Shown here piece after piece: positions 55,342 to 63,788 of a DNA stretch of 64,000 nt (the stretch's first letter is position 1; each line of letters opens with the position of its first letter). The translations under genes and the position numbers were made by a program. The DNA comes from Mycolicibacterium bacteremicum. Lineage in GTDB: Bacteria > Actinomycetota > Actinomycetes > Mycobacteriales > Mycobacteriaceae. The stretch spans positions 303,190 to 367,189 of the forward strand of contig NZ_MVHJ01000003.1 in assembly GCF_002086115.1 (NCBI RefSeq), written 5' to 3'. Below the pieces are notes generated by a model that made no database searches, was not told the origin of the DNA, and worked only from the letters and a program-made list of their open reading frames with translations.

Positions 55342-56042
55342 TAGCGGGACGCGCGATAACAGTGACTACCGAATTCCACCGCCCGACCGGAGTCGTCGAA
55401 CGCCGTCCGGCTCATGGTCAGCAACGGCGAGCCGGCCTTCTCGTCGAGCAACCGTGCCTCGTTGCGGTTGGCCGGCTTGGCGCCGATGCGCTGACGAGCC
55501 AGCCGGATGTGAACGCCGCGGCCGCGCAGCGCCTGATAGAGCCCGCTGGCCTCGAGTTCTCCGGCATCCGGCGCGATCTCGACCGGCAGATGGTTGGTCA
55601 TGACGGCCAGCGGTTCGCCGTTGGCGCAGCGGAGTCGCTGGATGGTGACGATCTCGTGGTCCTTGCCGAGATTGAGTTCGGCAGCGATCTCCTCGTCGGC
55701 GATACCGCAGTGGTACTCCAACAGCTGAGTGGTGGGTTCCTGACCGGACTTGGCGAGGTCATCGAAGAGGCTGGTCAGTTCGACGCGCCGGTGCACCGGA
55801 TTCTGCACCACCTGGGTACCGACACCGCGCTTGCGGACCAGCAGACCCTTGTCGACGAGCTCCTGGATGGCGCGCCGGGTGGTGGGGCGGGACAACGCCA
55901 ACCTGCTCGCCAACGCGAGTTCGTTCTCGAACCGGTCACCGGGGGCCAGCTCACCGTTGCGGATCGCCGCCTCGATCGCCTGGGCGAGCTGGTAGTAGAG
56001 GGGCACAGGGCTGGACCTGTCGAGCTCAACAGCTAAGGGCAC
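55311..56042 (-). CDS. iolR: GntR-family regulator, probable iol repressor
   Basis: A 243-residue HutC/UTRA-type GntR regulator: winged helix (YYQLAQAIEAAIRNGELAPGD, then LSRPTTRRAIQELVDKGLL) and a UTRA ligand domain (SGSPLL-like AGSPLLTMSRTAFDDSG near the end). I prefer GTG 56042, which has GGAG five bases upstream; GTG 56048 or ATG 56135 are possible. It is divergent from iolC, as is iolR in Corynebacterium. Its target is probably the 22-bp site at 56112 and the twin at 49631. The symbol is inferred from position. Confidence 0.85.
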   Translation of the reverse strand: MPLAVELDRSSPVPLYYQLAQAIEAAIRNGELAPGDRFENELALASRLALSRPTTRRAIQELVDKGLLVRKRGVGTQVVQNPVHRRVELTSLFDDLAKSGQEPTTQLLEYHCGIADEEIAAELNLGKDHEIVTIQRLRCANGEPLAVMTNHLPVEIAPDAGELEASGLYQALRGRGVHIRLARQRIGAKPANRNEARLLDEKAGSPLLTMSRTAFDDSGRAVEFGSHCYRASRYYFETTLVDR

Positions 56043-56111
56043 GTCCACTCCGATCTGAGGGCTACTGAGGAAAAAGAGTAACCGAATCCGGGCAAAATGA
56101 TCGAAAGTTAG

Positions 56112-56133
56112 AATGTCAGGACAAACTATTGAC
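56112..56133 (+). promoter_or_regulatory. Candidate GntR (IolR) operator and iolC promoter
   Basis: The site starts AATGTCAGGACAAAC and ends TATTGAC, with the palindrome TGTC-AG-GACA at 56114-56123. TTGACA (56129-56134) is a perfect -35, and CACAGT (56153-56158) at 18 bp is a fair -10. Transcription would then start at or near the GTG of iolC (56164), making a leaderless mRNA. The match with the ABC operon site is 21 of 22. Confidence 0.7.
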
Positions 56134-56163
56134 ATGAGCGAGTGACGCGAGGCACAGTCTTAG

Positions 56164-57216
56164 GTGACGAGCCCGCCCACGATCCATGGAGCAGAAGTGT
56201 CTCTTGAAAGACCGTCCAGCACGGAACCGTTCGACGTCGTCGCCATCGGGCGAGCCGGCGTCGACGTCTACCCCCTGCAGACCGGCATCGGACTCGAAGA
56301 CGTCGAATCATTCGGCAAGTTCCTCGGCGGCAGCGCGGCCAATGTCGCAGTCGCCGCCGCTCGGCTCGGCAACACGGCCGCGCTGATCTCGGGGGCCGGC
56401 AACGACCCCTTCGGCCGCTACGTGCGCAACGAGTTGGCCCGTCTCGGCGTCGACAACCGGTACGTACGCACCCACGGCGAATACCCGACCCCGGTCACCT
56501 TCTGCGAGATCTTCCCGCCGGACGACTTCCCGCTGTACTTCTACCGCAAGCCCTCGGCCCCCGACCTGCAGATCACCGCCGACGAGATCGACACCGACGC
56601 CGTCCGCGAGGCCCGGCTGTACTGGTCGACCGTCACCGGGCTGTCCGAGGAGCCCAGCCGCAGCGCGCATTTCGCCGCCTGGGAGGCGCGTTCAAGGGCG
56701 AGCGAAGCGACGGGGAACAAGCACGGCAGGAAGCCGCTGACGGTCCTCGACCTCGACTACCGCCCGATGTTCTGGGAGACCCCGGCCGCCGCGTCCGAGC
56801 AGGTCCAGAAGGCCCTGCAGTACGTCACGGTCGCCGTCGGCAACCGGGAGGAGTGCGAGATCGCCGTCGGGGAGACCAGCCCGCACAAGGCCGCCGACGC
56901 GCTGCTGGACCTCGGGGTCGAACTGGCCATCGTCAAGCAGGGCCCGCGCGGTGTGCTCGGCAAGACCAGGCACAGCTCGGTGACCGTGCCGCCCAACGAG
57001 GTCGACGTGGTCAACGGACTCGGTGCAGGAGACGCCTTCGGCGGCAGCCTCATCCACGGCCTGCTGCACGGCTGGTCGCTGGAGAAGACCCTGCGTTATG
57101 CCAACGCCGCGGGCGCCATCGTCGCCTCCCGCCTCGAATGCTCGACCGCGATGCCGACCGCCGCTGAGGTGGCCGAGCTCGCCGAACAGACCGCTGTGGA
57201 GGCCGTCAATGTCTAG
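56164..57216 (+). CDS. iolC: 5-dehydro-2-deoxygluconokinase IolC
   Basis: A 350-residue PfkB-family kinase, with AIGRAGVDVYPLQTG (about residues 27-41) and the C-terminal NGLGAGDAFGGSLIHG. It phosphorylates 5-dehydro-2-deoxygluconate in myo-inositol breakdown. The start is GTG 56164, possibly leaderless. Residues about 176-186 (SRASEATGN and flanks) look like a short insertion encoded by a dispersed repeat element, between the conserved EPSRSAH and LTVLDLDYRP blocks. The stop overlaps the next gene by 8 bp. Confidence 0.94.
   Translation: MTSPPTIHGAEVSLERPSSTEPFDVVAIGRAGVDVYPLQTGIGLEDVESFGKFLGGSAANVAVAAARLGNTAALISGAGNDPFGRYVRNELARLGVDNRYVRTHGEYPTPVTFCEIFPPDDFPLYFYRKPSAPDLQITADEIDTDAVREARLYWSTVTGLSEEPSRSAHFAAWEARSRASEATGNKHGRKPLTVLDLDYRPMFWETPAAASEQVQKALQYVTVAVGNREECEIAVGETSPHKAADALLDLGVELAIVKQGPRGVLGKTRHSSVTVPPNEVDVVNGLGAGDAFGGSLIHGLLHGWSLEKTLRYANAAGAIVASRLECSTAMPTAAEVAELAEQTAVEAVNV
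56691..56717 (+). repeat. Dispersed micro-repeat inside iolC
   Basis: TTCAAGGGCGAGCGAAGCGA and the following CGGGGAA resemble the reverse complement of the proA unit (TTCGGAGGGC, GAGCGCAGCGAC, GGGAA). It keeps the reading frame and places about ten foreign-looking residues in a loop of the kinase. Confidence 0.65.
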
Positions 57217-58111
57217 TCCCGCATCGGCCCCCGGCGTCGCCCGGGCCGCAACCTACGCAGACCTCACCGAGATCCGCACCGCCGATCCCGCCGCGGTCGC
57301 GCGGGCCTGGCAGGCCCGCACCACGCGGCCGACGGTCCGCGGCGACGGCCGGCTGATGATCGTCGCCGCCGACCACCCGGCCCGCGGTGCACTCGCCGTC
57401 GGCGACCGGCCGACCGCCATGAACAGCCGGGTCGACCTGCTCGACCGGTTGCGCGCCGCGCTCGCCGATCCCGGCGTCGACGGGGTGCTGGCCACCGCCG
57501 ACATCCTGGACGATCTCGTCCTGCTGGGCGCGCTCGAGGACAAGGTGGTGTTCTCCTCCTTCAACCGCGGCGGGCTGGCCGGGGCGCGCTTCGAATTGGA
57601 CGACCGGATGACCGGCGCCACCGCGGCATCGACCGCCGCGGCGAAGATGAACGGCGGAAAGATGTTGTGCCGCATCGACCTCGACGATGCCGGCACCGTC
57701 GCCACCATGGCGGCCTGCGCGCAGGCGGTCGATGAACTGGCCGCGCACGGGCTGATCGCCATGCTGGAACCGTTCCTGTCCTCGCGCGTCAACGGCAAGG
57801 TCCGCAATGACCTCTCCCCCGATGCCGTCATCAAATCGGTGCACATCAGTCAGGGCCTCGGATCGACCTCGGCCTACACCTGGATGAAGCTGCCGGTCGT
57901 CGACGAGATGGACCGCGTCATGGAGTCCACGACCATGCCGACCCTGCTGCTGGGCGGCGACCCGACCGATCCCGATGCCGCGTTCGCCAGTTGGGAGAAG
58001 GCGCTGGCGCTGCCGGCCGTCAAGGGTCTGATCGTCGGGCGCACCCTGCTCTACCCGTCCGACGACGATGTCGCCGGGGCCGTGTCGAACGCCGTGAAGC
58101 TGGTGCGCTGA
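57209..58111 (+). CDS. Class I aldolase-like protein of the inositol operon
   Basis: A 300-residue protein of the DhnA/deoxyribose-phosphate-aldolase-like group. The segment MIVAADHPARGALAVG at the N-terminus and KMLCRIDLDD in the middle, the latter holding a likely Schiff-base lysine neighbourhood, fit a class I aldolase. It occupies the place of IolJ, the aldolase that cleaves 5-dehydro-2-deoxy-6-phosphogluconate to dihydroxyacetone phosphate and malonate semialdehyde, so it probably does that job in this pathway. The equivalent gene follows iolC in Corynebacterium. Start ATG 57209 overlaps the iolC stop by 8 bp. Confidence 0.8.
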   Translation: MSSPASAPGVARAATYADLTEIRTADPAAVARAWQARTTRPTVRGDGRLMIVAADHPARGALAVGDRPTAMNSRVDLLDRLRAALADPGVDGVLATADILDDLVLLGALEDKVVFSSFNRGGLAGARFELDDRMTGATAASTAAAKMNGGKMLCRIDLDDAGTVATMAACAQAVDELAAHGLIAMLEPFLSSRVNGKVRNDLSPDAVIKSVHISQGLGSTSAYTWMKLPVVDEMDRVMESTTMPTLLLGGDPTDPDAAFASWEKALALPAVKGLIVGRTLLYPSDDDVAGAVSNAVKLVR

Positions 58112-58112
58112 G

Positions 58113-58982
58113 ATGAACAGCAAGTGGTACATCCCGGCCCGGTCCGCGACCGCGCCCTACACCGTCGATGTCACCCCGCAGTCGGCCGGGTGGGCCGAGT
58201 CCAGCCTGCTGGTCGTCGATCTCGATGTGGACGGGTCGGTGACCCGCAGCACCGGTGATGACGAAGTGATGATCCTGCCGCTGTCCGGCGGCGGTTCCGT
58301 GCAGGCCGGGGACGACACCTTCGAACTGTCACCGCGGGCATCGGTTTTCGACGGCCCGGCCGATATGGTCTATCTCGGCATCGACCAGACCTACACCCTG
58401 TCCGGGCATGGTCGCATCGCCATCTGTGGTGCGCGGGCCACCCGGCCGTTCCCGAACCGCCGGGTCGCGGCCGCCGATGTGCCCGTCGAGTTGCGCGGAG
58501 CGGGCAACTGCAGCAGGCAGGTACACAACTTCGGGACGGCCACGACGTTCGAGGCCGATTCGCTGATCGCCTGTGAGGTCATCACCCCCGGTGGCAACTG
58601 GTCGAGCTACCCGGCCCACAAGCATGACGAGAACAGCGACGTCGAAACGCAACTCGAAGAGATCTACTACTTCGAGATCGACGACAGCCCAGCCGGCACA
58701 CCGGGATTCGGCTACCACCGGGTGTTCGGCACCCAGGAGCGGCCCATCGAGGTGCTCGAGGAGGTCCGCACCGGTGACGTCGTGCTGGTACCCCACGGCT
58801 ACCACGGCCCCTCCATCGCCGCCCCCGGCCACCACATGTACTACCTGAACGTGATGGCCGGATCCGGACCCGACCGGGCCTGGCTGATCTGCGACAACCC
58901 CGACCACACCTGGCTGCGCGGCAGCTGGGAACACCAGGAAATCGATCCGCGCCTGCCGATGCGCAAGACCCAAGGAGCCTGA
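58113..58982 (+). CDS. iolB: 5-deoxy-glucuronate isomerase IolB
   Basis: A 289-residue double-cupin isomerase with the metal-binding block SYPAHKHDENS (about residues 163-173) and the QLEEIYYFEI segment, ending with VPHGYHGPS. It converts 5-deoxyglucuronate to 5-dehydro-2-deoxygluconate, between IolD and IolC. It starts one base after the aldolase stop. Confidence 0.95.
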   Translation: MNSKWYIPARSATAPYTVDVTPQSAGWAESSLLVVDLDVDGSVTRSTGDDEVMILPLSGGGSVQAGDDTFELSPRASVFDGPADMVYLGIDQTYTLSGHGRIAICGARATRPFPNRRVAAADVPVELRGAGNCSRQVHNFGTATTFEADSLIACEVITPGGNWSSYPAHKHDENSDVETQLEEIYYFEIDDSPAGTPGFGYHRVFGTQERPIEVLEEVRTGDVVLVPHGYHGPSIAAPGHHMYYLNVMAGSGPDRAWLICDNPDHTWLRGSWEHQEIDPRLPMRKTQGA

Positions 58983-58985
58983 CCC

Positions 58986-60935
58986 GTGGTTTCCACCGCG
59001 CCGAAGTCGACCGAGAAGCACGCCGACACCGAGGCAACCGTGCGGCTCACCGTGGCCCAGGCCACCATCCGGTTCCTCGCCAACCAGTACGTCGAACACG
59101 ACGGGGAACGCACCAAGTTCTTCGCCGGCTGTTTCGGCATCTTCGGCCACGGCAACGTGGCCGGGCTGGGCCAGGCGCTGCTGCAGGACGAGGTCGAGTC
59201 GTCGGAAGCCGGGCGCGAACCCGGCCTGAAGTACGTGCTGGGCCGCAACGAGCAGGCCATGGTGCACAGCGCGGTCGCCTACGCCCGGCAGAAGGACCGG
59301 TTGCAGACCTGGGCCGTCACCGCCAGCGTCGGTCCCGGGTCGACCAACATGCTCACCGGCGCGGCGCTGGCGACCATCAACCGGCTCCCGGTGCTGCTGC
59401 TGCCCGCGGACACCTTCGCCACCCGCGTCAGCTCGCCCGTGCTGCAGGAACTCGAGCTGCCGTCCTCCGGTGATGTCACCGTCAACGACGCGTTCAAACC
59501 GCTGTCGCGCTACTTCGACCGGGTGTGGCGGCCCGAGCAGCTGCCGGCGGCCCTGCTGGGCGCGATGCGCGTGCTGACCGATCCGGTCGAGACGGGTGCG
59601 GCGACAGTGTCCATCCCGCAGGACGTCCAGGCCGAGGCACACGACTGGCCGGAATCACTGTTCGCCGAACGCACCTGGCACATCGCCCGTCCGCTGCCCG
59701 AGCGTTCGGTGATCGCCCGCGCCGCCGAGGTCATCGCCTCGGCCACCAAGCCCTTGATCGTGGCAGGCGGCGGATTGCACTACTCCTTCGCCGAGGAAGC
59801 CCTTGCTGCGCTGGCCGCACAGACTGGCATCCCGGTGGCCGAGAGCCAGGCCGGTAAGGGATCACTACGCTACGACCACCCGCAGAGCGTCGGCGCCATC
59901 GGATCGACCGGCACCACCGCCGCCAACGCGCTGGCCGCCGAGGCCGATGTGATCATCGGGATCGGGACCCGCTACAGCGATTTCACGTCCGCATCGCGCA
60001 CCGCCTTCAACAATCCCGAGGTGCGGTTCGTCAACATCAACGTGGCATCGCTGGACTCGGTGAAGCAGGGCGGTATCAGTGTGGTCTCCGATGCCCGCGA
60101 GGCGATCGAGGCGCTCGGGCCGGCGCTGGCCGACTACACCGTCAGCGACGAATACCGCACCCGGGTCACCGAACTGGCCAAAGAGTGGGACGACACGGTG
60201 TCCTCGGTGTACGCCACCGAAGACGGCGTGCAGCTCAACCAGAACCAGGTCATCGGACTGGTGAATACGCTGTCGGATCCGCGGGACGTGGTGGTCTGCG
60301 CCGCCGGGTCGATGCCCGGTGATCTGCACAAGTTGTGGCGCACCCGGGACCGCAAGGGCTACCACGTCGAGTACGGGTTCTCCTGCATGGGCTACGAGAT
60401 CGCCGGCGGCATCGGGGTCCGGATGGGTGCTCCCGACCGCGACGTGTTCATCATGGTCGGCGACGGTTCCTACCTGATGATGGCGACCGAGATCGCCACC
60501 GCCGTGCAGGAAGGCGTCAAGGTCATCCCGGTGCTGGTGCAGAACCACGGATTCGCCTCCATCGGTGGGCTTTCCGAGTCGCTCGGTTCTCAGCGTTTCG
60601 GCACCGACTACCGTTACCGCGGAGCCCAGGGTCGTCTCGACGGGGACAGGTTGCCGGTGGATCTGGCCGCCAACGCCGCCAGCCTGGGCGCCGACGTCAT
60701 CAAGGTTGCCACCGCCGCGGAGTTCGCGGACGCGGTCAAGGTCGCCAAGGCCGCCGACGTCATCACGGTCATCTACGTCGAGACCGACCCGCGGATCTAC
60801 GCCCCGGACAGCTTCTCCTGGTGGGACGTCCCCGTCAGCGAGACCTCCACCCTGGAGTCCACCCAGACCGCCTACCAGAGGTATGCGGACTGGAAGAAAG
60901 TACAGCGCCCCCTGCTCCGTCCGTCCGATCGTTAG
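58986..60935 (+). CDS. iolD: 3D-(3,5/4)-trihydroxycyclohexane-1,2-dione hydrolase IolD
   Basis: A 649-residue thiamine-diphosphate enzyme with the catalytic glutamate region GRNEQAMVHSAVAYA and the ThDP motif GDGSYLMMATEIA near residue 492. It opens the cyclohexane ring of the inositol intermediate. Start GTG 58986, three bases after the iolB stop. Confidence 0.96.
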   Translation: MVSTAPKSTEKHADTEATVRLTVAQATIRFLANQYVEHDGERTKFFAGCFGIFGHGNVAGLGQALLQDEVESSEAGREPGLKYVLGRNEQAMVHSAVAYARQKDRLQTWAVTASVGPGSTNMLTGAALATINRLPVLLLPADTFATRVSSPVLQELELPSSGDVTVNDAFKPLSRYFDRVWRPEQLPAALLGAMRVLTDPVETGAATVSIPQDVQAEAHDWPESLFAERTWHIARPLPERSVIARAAEVIASATKPLIVAGGGLHYSFAEEALAALAAQTGIPVAESQAGKGSLRYDHPQSVGAIGSTGTTAANALAAEADVIIGIGTRYSDFTSASRTAFNNPEVRFVNINVASLDSVKQGGISVVSDAREAIEALGPALADYTVSDEYRTRVTELAKEWDDTVSSVYATEDGVQLNQNQVIGLVNTLSDPRDVVVCAAGSMPGDLHKLWRTRDRKGYHVEYGFSCMGYEIAGGIGVRMGAPDRDVFIMVGDGSYLMMATEIATAVQEGVKVIPVLVQNHGFASIGGLSESLGSQRFGTDYRYRGAQGRLDGDRLPVDLAANAASLGADVIKVATAAEFADAVKVAKAADVITVIYVETDPRIYAPDSFSWWDVPVSETSTLESTQTAYQRYADWKKVQRPLLRPSDR

Positions 60936-60949
60936 AAGGAAACATTGCA

Positions 60950-61870
60950 ATGTCATCAATTCTCGTGGGATCTGCACCCGACTCCTGGGGCGTCTGGTTC
61001 CCGGATGACCCGCAGCAGACCCCGTACACCCGCTTCCTCGACGAGGTCGCCGAATCGGGTTACGAGTGGATCGAACTCGGCCCGTACGGCTACCTGCCGA
61101 CCGATCCGCAACAGCTTCTCGACGAACTCGGCAAGCGCAACCTCAAGTTGTCCGCCGGCACCGTGTTCGAGCACCTGCACCAGTCGCAGACCCGCGGGGA
61201 CGACGCATGGAACTCGGTGTGGACCCAGATCGAAGACGTCGCGAAGCTGACCGCCGCCGTCGGCGGCAAGCATGTCGTCGTCATCCCGGAGATGTGGCGT
61301 GACCCGGCCACCGGTGCAGTACTGGAGGATCGCAACCTCACCCCCGAGCAGTGGCGGCACAAGACCCAGGGGATGAACGAACTGGGTAAGGCGATGTTCG
61401 AGAAGTACGGTGTCCGTGCGCAATACCACCCGCATGCCGACAGCCATGTCGACACCGAGGAGAACGTCTACCGCTTCCTCGACGGCACCGACGGCGAGTT
61501 CGTGAACCTGTGCCTGGACACCGGCCACATCTCCTACTGCGGCGGCGACAACATCGCGATCATCCGGCGCGCCCCCGAGCGAATCGGTTACCTGCACCTC
61601 AAGCAGGTCGATCCCGAGGTCCGCGCCAAGGTGGAGGCCGAGGATCTGCCCTTCGGTGAGGCCGTCAAGCTCGGCGCGATGACCGAACCGCCGCTGGGCA
61701 TTCCGGACATGCCGCCGCTGCTCGCCGAGATCGAGAAGCTGGGCATCGATGTGTTCGCCATCGTCGAGCAGGACATGTACCCCTGCGAGGTCGACGCTCC
61801 CCTGCCCATCGCCAAGCGCACGAGTGCGTACCTGGGTTCGTGTGGTGTCCCCTCCGTCCGTTTCAACTAG
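60950..61870 (+). CDS. iolE: Myo-inosose-2 dehydratase IolE
   Basis: A 306-residue TIM barrel with GSAPDSWGVWFPDD (residues 7-20), metal-binding HPHADSHVD and CLDTGHISYCGGD. It removes water from 2-keto-myo-inositol. The ATG at 60950 is preceded by AGAAGGA (60934-60940), which overlaps the iolD stop codon. The IolE-like paralogue at 44026 is 15 residues shorter. Confidence 0.95.
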   Translation: MSSILVGSAPDSWGVWFPDDPQQTPYTRFLDEVAESGYEWIELGPYGYLPTDPQQLLDELGKRNLKLSAGTVFEHLHQSQTRGDDAWNSVWTQIEDVAKLTAAVGGKHVVVIPEMWRDPATGAVLEDRNLTPEQWRHKTQGMNELGKAMFEKYGVRAQYHPHADSHVDTEENVYRFLDGTDGEFVNLCLDTGHISYCGGDNIAIIRRAPERIGYLHLKQVDPEVRAKVEAEDLPFGEAVKLGAMTEPPLGIPDMPPLLAEIEKLGIDVFAIVEQDMYPCEVDAPLPIAKRTSAYLGSCGVPSVRFN

Positions 61871-61886
61871 AGAGTCTTTGAAAGCC

Positions 61887-62906
61887 ATGTCTGAACTGAA
61901 GATCGCAGTCCTGGGTGTCGGCATGATGGGCGCCGACCACGTCGCGCGCATCACCGCACGCATCTCCGGTGCCCGCGTGGTCGTGGTCAACGACTACCTC
62001 ACCGACAAGGCCGAGGCGATCGCCGCGGGGATCCCCGGCTGCCGGGCCATCGCCGATCCGCTCGACGCCATCGCCGATCCGGAGGTGGACGCGGTGGTGC
62101 TGGCCACCCCCGGCCCGACACATGAGAAGCAGCTGCTGGCCTGCCTGGAGCACGGCAAGCCGGTGCTGTGCGAGAAGCCGCTGACCACCGATGTCGAAAG
62201 CTCCCTCGCCGTCGTCAAGGCCGAGGCCGCGCTCGGCAAGCGGCTGATCCAGGTCGGTTTCATGCGGCGCTTCGACCACGAGTACGTGCAGCTGAAGTCG
62301 CTGCTGGACGCCGGCGAGTTCGGTGAACCGCTGGTGTTGCACTGCGTGCACCGCAACCCCGCGGTGCCGCCGAACTTCGACAGCTCGATGATCGTGCGGG
62401 ACTCGCTGGTGCACGAGGTGGACGTCACACGGTTCCTGTTCGACGAAGAGATCGTGTCCGTACAGATCATCCGGCCCGCCGCGAATCCCGGTGCACCTCA
62501 GGGTCTGCAGGACCCGCAGATCGCCGTCTTCAAGACGGCATCGGGCAAGCATGTCGACGTCGAGGTGTTCGTGACCACCGGTGTCGCCTACGAGGTGCGT
62601 ACCGAACTGGTCGGCGAGAAGGGCAGCGCCTTCATCGGTCTGGATGTCGGCCTGGTCCGTAAGGGTGCCCCCGGCACCTGGGGCGGCCAGATCACCCCGT
62701 CGTTCAAGGAGCGCTTCGGCCAGGCCTACGACACGGAATTCCAGCGCTGGGTGGACGCGGTCAAGGCAGGTGTCAATGTCGATGGCCCCAGCGCGTGGGA
62801 CGGCTACGCCGCCGCCACCGTGTGCGAGGCCGGCGTGGAATCGCTGAACACCGGTCAGCCGGTCGAGGTGAAGCTGGTCGACCGCGCCTCCATCACGGGG
62901 GCGTGA
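61887..62906 (+). CDS. iolG: Inositol 2-dehydrogenase IolG
   Basis: A 339-residue Gfo/Idh/MocA enzyme: VLGVGMMGADHVAR (residues 8-21), EKPLTTD (about 98-104), FMRRFDHEY, and the catalytic DSLVHEVDVTRFL. It oxidises myo-inositol at C2 with NAD, the entry step of the pathway. Of the four family members in this window, it is the one inside the classical operon and so the surest inositol dehydrogenase. Confidence 0.94.
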   Translation: MSELKIAVLGVGMMGADHVARITARISGARVVVVNDYLTDKAEAIAAGIPGCRAIADPLDAIADPEVDAVVLATPGPTHEKQLLACLEHGKPVLCEKPLTTDVESSLAVVKAEAALGKRLIQVGFMRRFDHEYVQLKSLLDAGEFGEPLVLHCVHRNPAVPPNFDSSMIVRDSLVHEVDVTRFLFDEEIVSVQIIRPAANPGAPQGLQDPQIAVFKTASGKHVDVEVFVTTGVAYEVRTELVGEKGSAFIGLDVGLVRKGAPGTWGGQITPSFKERFGQAYDTEFQRWVDAVKAGVNVDGPSAWDGYAAATVCEAGVESLNTGQPVEVKLVDRASITGA

Positions 62907-62907
62907 C

Positions 62908-63783
62908 GTGAAGATCGCACTCGATCCGACGCCGTTCCACCATGATTACGATCTGCTCGACTTCCCGAAGGTGGTGGCCGAGCTGGGATACGAGTATCTG
63001 CAGCTGACCCCGCACCGGGATTTCATCCCGTTCTTCAACCATCCCCGCGCCGATGACGACCTGGTGGCCAAGTTCCGCAAGGCCTGCACCGATGCCGGGG
63101 TGGGTATCGCCTCGGTGTTGCCGGTGTTGCGCTGGTCCAGCCCGGACCCGGATGCCCGTGAGGCCGCGGTACGCAACTGGAAGCGGGTCATCCAGATCAC
63201 CGTGGACCTCGGGGTGAACGTGATCAACACCGAGTTCTCCGGTCGACCGGAGAAGGCCGAAGAGTCTGAACGGGCCTTCTTCCGGTCCATGGAGGAACTG
63301 CTGCCGATCATCGAGCGCGAGGGCATCGACGTCCGGATCGACCCGCACCCCGACGATTTCGTCGAGGACGGCCTGGAGGCGGTGCGCATCATCCGCGGCG
63401 TGAACTCCCCCAACATCGGCATGGTGTACGTCGCCTGCCACAGCTACCACATGGGCGGCAACATGGCCGAGATCATGCGCGCCGCCGGCGATAAGCTGCG
63501 CCTGGTGCACGTGGCCGACACCATGGATCACCACCGCAGCCACGGCCTGCGCTACATCACCAACCCGCCGGGCAACCCGGTACGGGTGCATCAGCACCTC
63601 AAGATCGGCGACGGTGACATCAACTGGGACGAATTCTTCGGCGGCCTGGCCGAACTCGGCTTCTACGACCGCGACGACACGGTGATGGTGTCCTCGGTCT
63701 TCGCCGAGGACGAAACCGCCCACGAGGTGTCCCGCTATCAACTCAAGACCATGACCGACTACGTCGCGAAGTACGGAAAGTAG
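62908..63783 (+). CDS. iolH: Inositol catabolism TIM-barrel protein IolH
   Basis: A 291-residue xylose-isomerase-like protein beginning (GTG 62908) MKIALDPTPFHHDYDLLDFP. Likely metal ligands are in NTEFSGRPE, RIDPHPDDF and HVADTMDHHR. IolH is found in many inositol operons; its exact reaction is not firmly known. It starts one base after the iolG stop. Confidence 0.92.
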   Translation: MKIALDPTPFHHDYDLLDFPKVVAELGYEYLQLTPHRDFIPFFNHPRADDDLVAKFRKACTDAGVGIASVLPVLRWSSPDPDAREAAVRNWKRVIQITVDLGVNVINTEFSGRPEKAEESERAFFRSMEELLPIIEREGIDVRIDPHPDDFVEDGLEAVRIIRGVNSPNIGMVYVACHSYHMGGNMAEIMRAAGDKLRLVHVADTMDHHRSHGLRYITNPPGNPVRVHQHLKIGDGDINWDEFFGGLAELGFYDRDDTVMVSSVFAEDETAHEVSRYQLKTMTDYVAKYGK

Positions 63784-63788
63784 CTGAC

